Below are positions 13,861 to 22,117 of a DNA stretch of 36,412 nt, in pieces. The stretch spans positions 1 to 36,412 of the IMG/VR virus record IMGVR_UViG_3300033821_000024; one strand, 5' to 3'. Position numbers and translations under genes: made by a program. The notes under the pieces were generated by a model that did no database searches, was not told the origin of the DNA, and saw nothing but the letters and a program-made list of their open reading frames with translations. Positions within the stretch are counted from its first letter, which is position 1; every line of letters begins with the position of its first letter. Source of the DNA: a virus.

Positions 13861-14307
13861 ATGCTCGAAATGGTAAAAACTGGAAGGCCAACTATATATA
13901 GCGATGAGCTTGCTAAAGAGATTTGCAATAAGATTGCAACGCAAAGCAAGGGTATTTTGAGATTGTGCGAAGAAAATGCGCATTGGCCGGATCGATCAAC
14001 TATATTTGCGTGGAGACTTGACAAACCAATCTTTTCCGACCTGTACGACAAAGCAAAGCAAGCACAGCTCGAGGTTTTGCACGACGACCTCATCACAATC
14101 AGCGATGATACTGCTAGAGATTTGATCGAAAATGAAGCAGGTAAGACAGTGTGCAATAGTGAGTACGTCAATAGATCGCGTCTCAGAATTGATACGCGAA
14201 AATGGGTTTTAGAACGTCTAGCGCCGAAAAAATTTGGGGCGAAACAAGAAAATACTCGGTCTGAAGATGATGTATCGTTGATGCAAAAATTGATAGATAA
14301 GCTGTGA
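13861..14307 (+). CDS. Terminase small subunit
   Basis: A 148-residue protein (145 if ATG 13870, which has better ribosome spacing, is used). 'KTGRPTIYSDELAKEICNKI' leads into an N-terminal helix-turn-helix that would read the packaging site. 'WPDRSTIFAWRLDKP', 'FSDLYDKAKQAQLE' and 'RSRLRIDTRKWVLERLAPKK' are standard for Sf6/P22-type small terminases. It should form a ring that recognises pac DNA and activates the large subunit. Unusually, the large subunit is 2.6 kb away, with four other genes between. It is divergent from the minus-strand cluster. Confidence 0.85.
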   Translation: MLEMVKTGRPTIYSDELAKEICNKIATQSKGILRLCEENAHWPDRSTIFAWRLDKPIFSDLYDKAKQAQLEVLHDDLITISDDTARDLIENEAGKTVCNSEYVNRSRLRIDTRKWVLERLAPKKFGAKQENTRSEDDVSLMQKLIDKL

Positions 14308-14334
14308 TTTACAGCTTAAAAAACGTGATATAAT
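14308..14334 (+). promoter_or_regulatory. Extended -10 promoter after the small terminase
   Basis: TATAAT at 14329-14334 preceded by TGA makes an extended -10. TTTACA at 14308-14313 is 15 bases upstream, shorter than usual. It would drive the gene at 14367. Confidence 0.55.
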
Positions 14335-14366
14335 CGAGGTTCCGAAGTCGCAAAAGGATATTGCAC

Positions 14367-15134
14367 TTGAAATCTCGAATTGAACAAATCGCTCGAAACT
14401 CACTGCTAAATATACAAGAGATGCTCATACATCATCAGTTTAAGCGCGGTCACGAAATCAAACTAAGCAAACACGCGGAAACAACACGTAAAAAAGTGCC
14501 GGCGCACGTCGAGCGCGTATTTAAAGAGATCAAAAAAGTATCAACTAATAAAAAATCTAGTCATGACGCGCTCTGCAAATCAGTAGAGATAATTTTTAGA
14601 GCGACTCGAAAAAAGACTATTAATAGACATCAATCAGATCACGACTTTTACAAGCGCTTAGCATCGTATAAGACTCGTGACAGCAATTATCTCAATCCAT
14701 TTCGATTTAATCTTAAGCGTACTGTAGAGTCGATTACTGCTCTAGTCTATAAGCAATACGCAGGATTTCAGACAAGTTTTTTTCATCGCGTTCCCGCGTC
14801 GGTCATCCGCTTATCTAAGATATTAGCTGACTGCGATGCTAATAAAGACAATCCGTTTATCTTGCACAAAAATATCAGGGAGATGATATTGCTTGCTCAT
14901 GACGCAACAAAAGTGACGTTTTGCAAAGACGCACGAGAGATCGAGTTAATGCAGAGCGTATCAAAAGCATTAGTGTTTCGAGATGTCGACCCCTCAGATT
15001 TTAAATCGATGCTAGATGATGCTGAAACATCAGATAAAGCAGCTACTTTAGTCAGAGATGCGATTGTATCGCGCAGACCGAGCAAATCGGCGCTTGGCGA
15101 AGAAATAATAAGCGAGCGAAAAAACAAGATTTAA
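14367..15134 (+). CDS. Basic protein of unknown function between terminase genes
   Basis: A 255-residue, Arg/Lys-rich, mostly helical protein. TTG 14367 is preferred over TTG 14361, since AAAAGGAT then has the 8-base spacing seen before other genes in this genome; no ATG start is near. It has no recognised motif, signal or membrane segment. Sitting right after the small terminase with its own extended -10 promoter, it may act in packaging, head assembly or DNA binding, but that is inference from charge and place. The C-terminal 40 residues are a charged tail. Confidence 0.6.
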   Translation: MKSRIEQIARNSLLNIQEMLIHHQFKRGHEIKLSKHAETTRKKVPAHVERVFKEIKKVSTNKKSSHDALCKSVEIIFRATRKKTINRHQSDHDFYKRLASYKTRDSNYLNPFRFNLKRTVESITALVYKQYAGFQTSFFHRVPASVIRLSKILADCDANKDNPFILHKNIREMILLAHDATKVTFCKDAREIELMQSVSKALVFRDVDPSDFKSMLDDAETSDKAATLVRDAIVSRRPSKSALGEEIISERKNKI

Positions 15135-15175
15135 TTCAATTTATGAATATCAATACACTTTTCGAATAAATCTTA

Positions 15176-15204
15176 TTGCAAATCTATTGCGCAATGCTCA
15201 TAAT
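15176..15204 (+). promoter_or_regulatory. Promoter for the two virion-like paralogues
   Basis: TTGCAA (15176-15181) and CATAAT (15199-15204) are 17 bases apart, 48 bases before ATG 15252. Confidence 0.5.
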
Positions 15205-15251
15205 ATCCGCAGATCAAGTAGGATTGTCTTTAATGCAAAAGGATTGCATGC

Positions 15252-15794
15252 ATGTCTATCAAATCAATTCAGCGAGACCAACGCCCAAATGTCTGTATTG
15301 TCGGTATCGAAACCGATGATTTCCTGGAAGATATTTTACTCCCTGGGTGGATAACGGCTAATCAAACATCAATTGACGCAGCAAATAACGGCGTATTTGA
15401 ATGGAAAAAGAACGATGTAGTGTTGATTGATTATGACTTATACACCACTCTTTTCACGATTAGCGACGACTTTTCTACGGTAGTTCCGCTTATTCCAGTT
15501 TCTCCCATTACACAAGACATTGTACCGGCTGGCGGTGGACAATCTGGAGCGACACCGCTTAATCCGGGGATTAATGTTATTCCGGTTACGGGCGCTGGAA
15601 CCGGAGTTTTATTGCCGCCCGATGTGCTCGGAAATAATGTGATAGTTGTTAATCGCACCGGTGTTGCGCTTAATATCTATCCCGCCTCGGGCGATCAGAT
15701 TAACCACGATCTACCAAACGTCCCGTCTTCGTTAGCCCCTGGATTCGCGCTCGAATTCATCGGGACGGGCGTAACATTTTGGAACACTTTGTAA
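15252..15794 (+). CDS. Virion-associated protein with tailspike-type N-terminal module (paralogue 1)
   Basis: A 180-residue protein. Residues 1-80 ('IKSIQRDQRPNVCIVGIETD', 'WITANQTSIDAANNGVFEW', 'KKNDVVLI') match the N-terminus of the tailspike and of the next gene. Residues ~90-180 are a small beta-rich domain with 'GGGQSGATPLNPGINVIPVT' and a final 'EFIGTGVTFWNTL', a type often found in phage minor structural proteins. Probably a virion surface or adhesin-accessory protein that uses the same docking module as the tailspike. Of two neighbouring ATGs, 15252 fits the AAAAGGATT leader best. Confidence 0.65.
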   Translation: MSIKSIQRDQRPNVCIVGIETDDFLEDILLPGWITANQTSIDAANNGVFEWKKNDVVLIDYDLYTTLFTISDDFSTVVPLIPVSPITQDIVPAGGGQSGATPLNPGINVIPVTGAGTGVLLPPDVLGNNVIVVNRTGVALNIYPASGDQINHDLPNVPSSLAPGFALEFIGTGVTFWNTL

Positions 15795-15809
15795 AAAGGA
15801 TTTACAAAC

Positions 15810-16409
15810 ATGGCAGTTACATCAATAAGTAGAGACTACGGCGCTGGAGCTCAGATAGTACGAATGGTGACTACAGATCGCATCTATGATGTCATCCAAA
15901 GCGGCTGGCTAGCTAACAATCAAGCGAGTATTGAGTTAGCAAATAATGGCGTATTTGAATGGGGTGCAAACGATACAGTTCTGATTTCATATCCTGTAAG
16001 CGCCGGAACTTCCGGCGTTCTGAGCTCAAACATAAGCAGTTATTCATCGCAATTATTTAGCGTATCAAAAGATATGTCTAGTGTCGTCCCAATCCCATCT
16101 TTGTTTCCGGCAAACTACGGAGTGCAGCCATACACAGGCGGTGGACAAGCTAATGCAGCTCAGTTGATTTTCGGCGTAAATAAAATTTTAACTGTTGTTG
16201 CTCCTGGTAATTCAGTTCGACTACCCGAAGATGTGCAAGGCGCAATTTGCGTTGTGCAAAATCTTGGAGTTAATCCCGTTAATGTATTTCCATTTCCAGG
16301 GTCAAGCATTAATCAGCTTGGAGCAAACGTAGCTATTTCTCTACCAGCTGGAGTTGCAGCTCAATTTATAGGCATGTCATTGTTCAACTGGTCAGCATGG
16401 TTGAACTAA
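15810..16409 (+). CDS. Virion-associated protein with tailspike-type N-terminal module (paralogue 2)
   Basis: A 199-residue tandem paralogue of the gene before it, 15 bases downstream with the same AAAAGGATTTACAAAC type of leader. The N-terminal module is clear ('VTSISRDYGAGAQIVRM', 'GWLANNQASIELANNGVFEW'), with a short insertion near residue 70. The C-terminal domain keeps the 'GGGQANAAQL', 'GVNKILTV' and 'AAQFIGMSLFNWSAW' equivalents. The two domains are diverged, so the duplication is old or the copies came in separately. Likely a structural protein; its partner on the virion is unknown. Confidence 0.65.
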   Translation: MAVTSISRDYGAGAQIVRMVTTDRIYDVIQSGWLANNQASIELANNGVFEWGANDTVLISYPVSAGTSGVLSSNISSYSSQLFSVSKDMSSVVPIPSLFPANYGVQPYTGGGQANAAQLIFGVNKILTVVAPGNSVRLPEDVQGAICVVQNLGVNPVNVFPFPGSSINQLGANVAISLPAGVAAQFIGMSLFNWSAWLN

Positions 16410-16432
16410 TAATTTATTAAAGGAGATTTAAA

Positions 16433-16681
16433 ATGAGTGATTTCGACGGACAAGCAGGTGCAGTAGAAAACAAAAAGGATGAACAATATGTTGCAATGCC
16501 GAAATCTTGGCAGGCTCGAAACAACATGGAAATGAACAAAGGTCTGGGCTACAACAACATGTCTGACTTAGCTAATACTGCACATCCAGCCACAAAAATG
16601 GAAGGGGCAAAACGTAACGTGCAGCTAGGCGCAGAGATGGCTGATAACAAATACGATTACGACAAAAACCGTTCTAAGTAA
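16433..16681 (+). CDS. Small polar protein, 82 aa, unknown
   Basis: An 82-residue protein rich in Asn, Lys, Met and Ala, probably disordered, with an AAGGAGATTTAAA ribosome site. No hydrophobic core segment, signal or known motif. It follows the two virion-like paralogues and precedes the terminase hairpins. Polar proteins of this kind in phage late regions are sometimes minor head proteins, but nothing specific supports that here. Confidence 0.6.
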   Translation: MSDFDGQAGAVENKKDEQYVAMPKSWQARNNMEMNKGLGYNNMSDLANTAHPATKMEGAKRNVQLGAEMADNKYDYDKNRSK

Positions 16682-16700
16682 TCCGGGAATACCTGACAAC

Positions 16701-16731
16701 TTGAGCTATTAGGAAATTCAGAATAGCTCAA
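16701..16731 (+). other. Perfect 10-bp hairpin upstream of the large terminase
   Basis: TTGAGCTATT (16701-16710) pairs with AATAGCTCAA (16722-16731) around an 11-base loop. No T-run follows, so it is not a standard terminator. First of two tandem hairpins in this gap. Confidence 0.7.
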
Positions 16732-16752
16732 ATATAAGAAAGTAAATCCAGT

Positions 16753-16789
16753 TTATCGATGTTATCTAACTTATGAATAACATCGATAA
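16753..16789 (+). other. Perfect 13-bp hairpin upstream of the large terminase
   Basis: TTATCGATGTTAT (16753-16765) pairs with ATAACATCGATAA (16777-16789) around an 11-base loop, matching the loop length of the first hairpin. It may be an RNA-processing or translation-control element, or a DNA site for packaging. Confidence 0.75.
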
Positions 16790-16827
16790 GGTGCACTAAG
16801 GTTTATATATTTGTAGGATAAAATCTA

Positions 16828-16899
16828 ATGGATGAGTCACAAATCCCGCACAATATCATACCGTTTATTCCGCGATACATTCCTGATTCAGCGGCGTAA
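16828..16899 (+). CDS. Proline/isoleucine-rich 23-aa micro-ORF leading into the large terminase
   Basis: A 23-codon ORF with a GTAGGATAAAATCTA leader that gives a good ribosome site. Its stop is three bases before the terminase ATG 16903, which lacks a clear site of its own, so the two are probably translationally coupled. The peptide contains 'IPHNIIPFIPRYIPD', an unusual Ile-Pro pattern. It may be a leader peptide or a small functional protein. Confidence 0.45.
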   Translation: MDESQIPHNIIPFIPRYIPDSAA

Positions 16900-16902
16900 T
16901 GT

Positions 16903-18429
16903 ATGATCTTAAGTGATGATCAATTAGATACATTAAGAGATTTTACAAAGTTCGCCGAAAAGTTTCTAATGATTAGAAGCAAATCGGGTGAACCTAAATA
17001 TTTCAAATTTAATCGAGCACAGAAGTATCTAAATGCAAGATTAGATAACCAGCTGAGGGAGACTGGAAAAGTCAGAAGCTTGGTTTTGAAAGGACGCCAG
17101 CAAGGATGCAGTACACTGGTCGAAGCGCGTTTTTTTCATCGCGTTGTGACAAATCGTGGGAAAAAAGCATTTATTCTCACTCATGATAAAGATGCAACAA
17201 AAAATCTCTTCTCTATGGCGCAAAGGTTTTGCGAAAATCTTCCTGCGGGATTGATACCGAAACCCGAAACTGCAAACGCAAAAGAACTCTATTTCAAAGA
17301 GTTTGACAGTGGCTATGCAGTGGGTACAGCAGGCAATAAGTCAGTCGGTCGATCTCAAACAATTCAATTATTTCACGGTTCAGAAGTAGCTTACTGGGCG
17401 TTCGCCTCAGAGCATTCTAAAGGTATTCTGCAAGCTATTAGTAGCGAGCCTGGAACTGAAATAGTGATGGAAAGTACAGCTAATGGAATCGGCAACTACT
17501 TTCACGAGCGTTGGTTATCTGCAATGGGTGCAGAAGATGAGTATCAAGCGATATTTTTACCGTGGTATTGGCAAGATGAATATACGTACAAAGCGGAAAA
17601 TATTCATTTGACGTCGGAAGAAGATCATTTGATGTCAATGTACGGTGAGAATGGTCTTACGCATGAGCATTTAGCGTGGCGAAGAGTAAAAATAAGGGAA
17701 TTTTCTAAAGATTTCGAAGCTGGAAAAGATAGATTCAACGTTGAATATCCATTCAATGCTACAGAAGCATTCCGCAATCCTATCAATAATGTCTTCATTA
17801 ACAGTAAGTATGTCGACAAGGCAAGAAAAGCAGATGTTGATTCGACTAGCCCGCTGATAATCGGTGTTGATGTCGCAATTAGCGATAGAGATCGCACGGC
17901 AATCATCAGACGAAAAGGAAGATTAGCTTATAACTTAGAGAAATTCTCAAATTACAACACGATGGAAATCGTTGGAAGGTTGAAGCGAATTATCACGGAA
18001 GAAACACCGCATAAAATGTATATCGATTGCATCGGGATTGGCGCTGGTGTCGTGGATCGTCTGCAAGAAATGGGATATGACTGCGTGGAAGGCGTTAATG
18101 TCGCTCGTTCTGCTAATGATAAAGAGAAGTTCAAGAATCTACGCGCCGAAATATGGTCTGATATGCGCGATTGGTTTTATAGCGAAATGCCGGTTCAGAT
18201 TCCAGATTCTGATGATTTGCACGGCGAATTATGCTCACTCGGATTCAAGGAAAACTCTAGCGGACAAATTCAGATTGAAAGCAAAGATGACTTAAGAGCA
18301 CGTGGAATGAATTCGCCGGATGGCGCTGATGCACTCTCGCTTACGTTTTTTGGCGGAGCATTTGGCGGTATATCGAGTCATTTTGAAGTTCCACAATTAA
18401 CAGCTTCAGAAAGGGCGATGTTTAGATAG
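16903..18429 (+). CDS. Terminase large subunit
   Basis: A 508-residue DNA-packaging motor and nuclease. The ATPase domain carries an adenine/Walker A region 'LVLKGRQQGCSTLVEAR' (about 63-79) and a Walker B-like strand with 'LFHGSEVAYW' (about 157-166). The RNase H-like nuclease domain shows its acidic sites in 'LIIGVDVAISDRDRTAI', 'KMYIDCIGIGAGVVD' and 'NSPDGADALSLTF'. Length and order match P22/Sf6-type large terminases that cut by headful. The start lacks a strong ribosome site and probably depends on the 23-codon ORF just upstream. It works with the small subunit at 13861 and the portal that follows. Confidence 0.92.
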   Translation: MILSDDQLDTLRDFTKFAEKFLMIRSKSGEPKYFKFNRAQKYLNARLDNQLRETGKVRSLVLKGRQQGCSTLVEARFFHRVVTNRGKKAFILTHDKDATKNLFSMAQRFCENLPAGLIPKPETANAKELYFKEFDSGYAVGTAGNKSVGRSQTIQLFHGSEVAYWAFASEHSKGILQAISSEPGTEIVMESTANGIGNYFHERWLSAMGAEDEYQAIFLPWYWQDEYTYKAENIHLTSEEDHLMSMYGENGLTHEHLAWRRVKIREFSKDFEAGKDRFNVEYPFNATEAFRNPINNVFINSKYVDKARKADVDSTSPLIIGVDVAISDRDRTAIIRRKGRLAYNLEKFSNYNTMEIVGRLKRIITEETPHKMYIDCIGIGAGVVDRLQEMGYDCVEGVNVARSANDKEKFKNLRAEIWSDMRDWFYSEMPVQIPDSDDLHGELCSLGFKENSSGQIQIESKDDLRARGMNSPDGADALSLTFFGGAFGGISSHFEVPQLTASERAMFR

Positions 18430-18449
18430 ACAAATAATGGATTATTAAA

Positions 18450-20561
18450 ATGCCAAAAAAAGACCCGGAATTATGCAGTAAGATTCGCGATAGAGTCGAT
18501 AAATGGGAAAAATACTGGACTATTAATCGTAGTCTATATTACGAATGGATCGATTTTGTAATGGGCGATCAATGGCGAGAAGATGAATCAAAACTGTTTG
18601 AGCGATACAACAAAATCCCGTTGATGTTCAATAAGCTAGGCGTTTTGATGAATCACATGAAAGGGAATTACATCCAAAATACTCCAAATTTACAAATATC
18701 TCCTGACAATGGCGTCACGACAGAAGAAGCGCAAGTGAGAGCTGCTTTAATCAAAGATATTTCGCTGAATTCTGAAGCTAAAACAAAATATGTAAACGCC
18801 TATGGTCAATCAGTTGTTGGTGGATATTCAGCTTGCAAACTTAAACTGCAATACGTAAGCGATTTATCATTTGAGCAAGAAATTATAATTGATGGATTTA
18901 TCGACCCAAATCAAACTTATTTTGACTTATCAGCTCAGCATCAAACAAAGTTTGATGGGATGTTTGCTGGATTCAAAACTCGTATGTCTAGACAGTTTTT
19001 CCGGGACAAATATGGGAGAGATGTAGAGAGCCAGATTGGCACGACTGCGATAACTGAAGACAGTACAATTGCTTTCGCTGATGACGATTCGATTACTCAG
19101 ATAGATGATTTTGAACGCGTAGTCGATGAATCGCATACTAAGATTTATAAGTTATCTGATGGTTCAGTCGTTAATAACAAAGAATTTGCAGCGCTAGAAA
19201 AGATTAAGATTGACGGCAAAAAAATACTATTACGTGACGGTATGCCAGTCACTATTATAGATAAGCGTGATGTAGTTAGATACAAGATTAAGCATAGACA
19301 AATTGCGGGAGATTTTTTATTAGAAGAAACAGAATTTCCTAGCGAGCATTTGCCTATTTTCTTCGTCGATAACGATAGCTACTACACTAAACAAGGGCAA
19401 CAAATAACGCGATCATCTTTTAAAGACGTAAAAGACGCTCAAAAATACTTGAATTATCTCGCTACGCAGTCGGCGTACTTGTTAAAGATATCGCGTTATG
19501 ATCAATTTATCATGCCAAGAAAATGCGCAGCATCTCCAGATTCTCAGCAGCAGTGGCGTGATCCATCTATTGTAAAAGGTGCTCTTTATTATGACGAGAC
19601 TCCAAGCGGTGCAAAACCAGAGCAGTTAAGACCGCCTGAGTTATCACAGTCTCTGATTCAACAATACGAACGTACTTTGATGGATATTCAATCGGGAACT
19701 GGACTATTCAATACACAGCTTGGAGAGATGGGAAATGAAATATCCGGCTCTGCTATTCGTAAAAGAAATCAAAGAGGCGATAAAAATACGCAAACAACGC
19801 GACATTCCATGGATGTTGTTATTGCAGCGATTGGCACAGTAATCAATGAAATGATTCCAAAAGTTTACGATACAGAACGCACTTTAGTCATCCCAATGCC
19901 AGAATCGCAAGAGCAAAAAGTTGAGATTAATAAGCCCATGGATGAGTACGGATTATCGATTCAAAATGATATGTCAAAGGGTCGGTATAAGATTCGGTTA
20001 AAACCTGGATTGAGCTATGAAGGGCAAAAAGAAGAAGCGCTTGAGTCATTGCAATCAGTTTTAATGGCTGATAAATCTGGTTCTATATTCCCTATGATTG
20101 CCGATCTTTATGCGGAAAATCTTCCACTGGATAACAATATTGAGATAAGAAATAGACTTCGAACTATGGTTGCTCCTGAGATTATTGAAGCGGGAAAAAC
20201 TGGCAAGCCATTACCGCCTAAGCCTCCACAACCAAATCCCGAAATGATTATGATGGAATTGAAGAAACAAGAATTGCAGCAAAAAGCTCAGGAAGCGCAG
20301 CAAGAAGCTATGAGAAAAATGCAAGAACTTGAGATTAAGAAGTCAGAAATACAGCGTAAAGCAATCGAATCGCATCAAGATATGACTCTTGCTTGGGAGA
20401 GATTAGAGGCTGAGAAAGAAGAGGCCGCAGCAGAATTGCAGTCAGCAATGTTGAGATATCAAGCGGAAGGGGAACGTATTAATGCTGATATACAAATCAA
20501 TCAATCTCATAATCTCATAAGGTTATTGACGCATAAAAGTCAAATGAAAAATTCGGGGTAA
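18450..20561 (+). CDS. Portal protein (P22-like)
   Basis: A 703-residue protein, close to the P22 portal (725). The N-terminal part has 'YEWIDFVMGDQWREDESKLF' and 'RYNKIPLMFNKLGVLMNHMKGNY', typical of this family. 'DIQSGTGLFNTQLGEMGNEISGSAIRKRN' (quoted in part) lies in the core. Residues ~590-690 are a Gln/Glu/Lys-rich coiled coil, corresponding to the long P22 barrel. Twelve copies should form the channel through which DNA enters and leaves the head. It follows the large terminase by 20 bases, as in P22-like phages. Confidence 0.88.
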   Translation: MPKKDPELCSKIRDRVDKWEKYWTINRSLYYEWIDFVMGDQWREDESKLFERYNKIPLMFNKLGVLMNHMKGNYIQNTPNLQISPDNGVTTEEAQVRAALIKDISLNSEAKTKYVNAYGQSVVGGYSACKLKLQYVSDLSFEQEIIIDGFIDPNQTYFDLSAQHQTKFDGMFAGFKTRMSRQFFRDKYGRDVESQIGTTAITEDSTIAFADDDSITQIDDFERVVDESHTKIYKLSDGSVVNNKEFAALEKIKIDGKKILLRDGMPVTIIDKRDVVRYKIKHRQIAGDFLLEETEFPSEHLPIFFVDNDSYYTKQGQQITRSSFKDVKDAQKYLNYLATQSAYLLKISRYDQFIMPRKCAASPDSQQQWRDPSIVKGALYYDETPSGAKPEQLRPPELSQSLIQQYERTLMDIQSGTGLFNTQLGEMGNEISGSAIRKRNQRGDKNTQTTRHSMDVVIAAIGTVINEMIPKVYDTERTLVIPMPESQEQKVEINKPMDEYGLSIQNDMSKGRYKIRLKPGLSYEGQKEEALESLQSVLMADKSGSIFPMIADLYAENLPLDNNIEIRNRLRTMVAPEIIEAGKTGKPLPPKPPQPNPEMIMMELKKQELQQKAQEAQQEAMRKMQELEIKKSEIQRKAIESHQDMTLAWERLEAEKEEAAAELQSAMLRYQAEGERINADIQINQSHNLIRLLTHKSQMKNSG

Positions 20562-20565
20562 CGAA

Positions 20566-20745
20566 ATGATTAAAGTAATTAAATCTGTTAATGCTGACTA
20601 CGATACAACCCTAGCAATAACTAATAGTTTAGAGTTTGATGGCTGTATTTCATTAAGCATCAGAGATTCTGGCGGCAATGTTACGTCATTTATAACTGTT
20701 CAAAAGTCCAAGTTAAAAGAAATTTTTGGTGATAAAAATGGATGA
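20566..20745 (+). CDS. Small beta-rich protein, 59 aa
   Basis: A 59-codon ORF starting four bases after the portal stop, with GGGGTAACGAA as its ribosome site. The sequence alternates hydrophobic and polar residues and ends with a short lysine-rich helix. It overlaps the next gene by 8 bases. The two products share length and pattern ('LAITNS.....ISLSI' against 'LSITVSKNNSGSISIVV') and may be old paralogues. Role unknown. Confidence 0.55.
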   Translation: MIKVIKSVNADYDTTLAITNSLEFDGCISLSIRDSGGNVTSFITVQKSKLKEIFGDKNG

Positions 20746-20935
20746 CGATTTCAATTTTTACTATATGCCGTTAGTAAATAACATCAACAATTTATCGATT
20801 ACTGTCAGTAAAAACAATTCCGGTTCTATTAGTATTGTTGTCGCATATGAGCTTGAGTCAGATTTAGATAAAAAAGATTCGATAAAAACAATTAAGTTTG
20901 AGGTTAATGAAAAGTTTGCATTGAAATTGATTTAA
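20738..20935 (+). CDS. Small acidic beta-rich protein, 65 aa
   Basis: A 65-residue protein from ATG 20738, preferred over an upstream ATG four codons earlier because it fits the overlap with the previous gene. It starts with acidic residues and then alternates as a beta sheet: 'NLSITVSKNNSGSISIVVAY'. It resembles the preceding 59-residue protein in layout. It lies between portal and scaffold. No family recognised. Confidence 0.5.
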   Translation: MDDDFNFYYMPLVNNINNLSITVSKNNSGSISIVVAYELESDLDKKDSIKTIKFEVNEKFALKLI

Positions 20936-20962
20936 GGATTTTTAAATTTAAGGATAAATAAT

Positions 20963-21841
20963 ATGTCATTGAAAAACGTAGACGATCTAATCTATCAAGA
21001 TACGCAAGAGCAGATCAATAGCACTGATCATCAGAATACTTCAGATCAAGAGAGCCATCTATCTCAAGAGATTGAGGCTTCGCATTCCCAGGAACCGATG
21101 GAGTCCGATTCTCAAGATCAAATGCAAACAGAAGAACCGCAGCAAGAAGAAAAAAAGCAGCAAGAAGAATCAAAGAATTCTGAAACAAGTGAATCTCCTA
21201 TGGACGAATACGGTATTCCTGTACCTAAGACTCGATTATACACTGAAGAAGAATTACAGCAAAGAATACGAGATCGTGTATCTCGCATGAAATATCAACA
21301 ACCAGAAGTTCCTCAACAACAGTATGTTAATCCGCAACCTCAACAGCAAGCTGTTTCTGAGGACGATGATTGGGTATCACAGCTTAAATCCGTGGTAAAG
21401 CAAACTTTTCACGAAGAACAAGAGCAAATCGCAAGGCAACAATGGCAGCAAAGAGAAGCGCAAAGGCAAGCAGATTTTGAGATGAAATTCTCGTCCGGGA
21501 TGTCAAAGTATTCTGATTTTCAGGAAGTAGTTAGCGATAAACCGATCACTGACACAATGATGCTTGCTACAAGAAATCTTGATAATCCAGCCGCTTTTGT
21601 GTATGGAGCCAGCAAGTTACACCCAGCTGAATTAACAAGAATCGCAAATATTCCTGATCCTTTGGTTCAGGCCGCTGAAGTCGGAAGGCTGCACGAAAGA
21701 ATGGTTAAAGAACGTAGAATGGTCAGCCAAGCTTCCAAACCTCTTGATCAACCTCGCGGTGATATCGGGCAAAAAAACATAGCAAAAGTATCATTAGAAG
21801 AAAGGATTCAGCAACATGCAAGACAAAAATACAGACGATAA
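20963..21841 (+). CDS. Scaffolding protein
   Basis: A 292-residue, Gln/Glu/Ser-rich protein with a disordered first ~85 residues, central helices and a basic helical C-terminus ending 'LEERIQQHARQKYRR'. This matches P22 gp8 (303 residues), whose basic C-terminal helix-turn-helix binds coat protein. Position after the portal also fits. It would guide procapsid assembly and then leave. The coat gene, normally next, is 6.6 kb downstream here. AAGGATAAATAAT is the ribosome site. Confidence 0.75.
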   Translation: MSLKNVDDLIYQDTQEQINSTDHQNTSDQESHLSQEIEASHSQEPMESDSQDQMQTEEPQQEEKKQQEESKNSETSESPMDEYGIPVPKTRLYTEEELQQRIRDRVSRMKYQQPEVPQQQYVNPQPQQQAVSEDDDWVSQLKSVVKQTFHEEQEQIARQQWQQREAQRQADFEMKFSSGMSKYSDFQEVVSDKPITDTMMLATRNLDNPAAFVYGASKLHPAELTRIANIPDPLVQAAEVGRLHERMVKERRMVSQASKPLDQPRGDIGQKNIAKVSLEERIQQHARQKYRR

Positions 21842-21980
21842 TGCTAAAGTATGTAATGATAAAGAGTGTTTTTTTAGTAGCCGCAGTCATGAACATGTGA
21901 AAACTAATCGCGGCGGTTATGTTAGATATTTAGATGATATTAAACAAAAGGAAATTGACAATGCCAATCCCAGCAGATAA
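21816..21980 (+). CDS. Small overlapping gene, 54 aa
   Basis: A 54-codon ORF overlapping the end of the scaffold gene by 26 bases in another frame. AAAGGATTCAGCAAC before ATG 21816 matches the leader type used across this genome, which is the main support. The product is polar and charged with two cysteines near residues 13 and 18 and no membrane segment. It overlaps the next gene by 20 bases. Unknown function. Confidence 0.5.
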   Translation: MQDKNTDDNAKVCNDKECFFSSRSHEHVKTNRGGYVRYLDDIKQKEIDNANPSR

Positions 21981-22116
21981 TGGAAATCCAGCTAAAGAAA
22001 AAAGAGAGCAAGAAGAACGCATAACTGAAGTTGCAAACAAAGGCGCTTGCGTCCAGAAAGAAGTGAAATTTAACAAACCTGCACCGAAAGAAAAATGCAT
22101 TTTTGGAGAAATTTAA
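21961..22116 (+). CDS. Small charged protein, 51 aa
   Basis: A 51-residue protein from ATG 21961, chosen because AAAGGAAATTGACA is well spaced; earlier in-frame codons have no site. It is Lys/Glu/Pro-rich ('NPAKEKREQEERITEVANKG') with two cysteines, likely disordered or helical. It is one of a chain of overlapping small genes after the scaffold. Function not recognised. Confidence 0.5.
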   Translation: MPIPADNGNPAKEKREQEERITEVANKGACVQKEVKFNKPAPKEKCIFGEI

Positions 22117-22117
22117 C

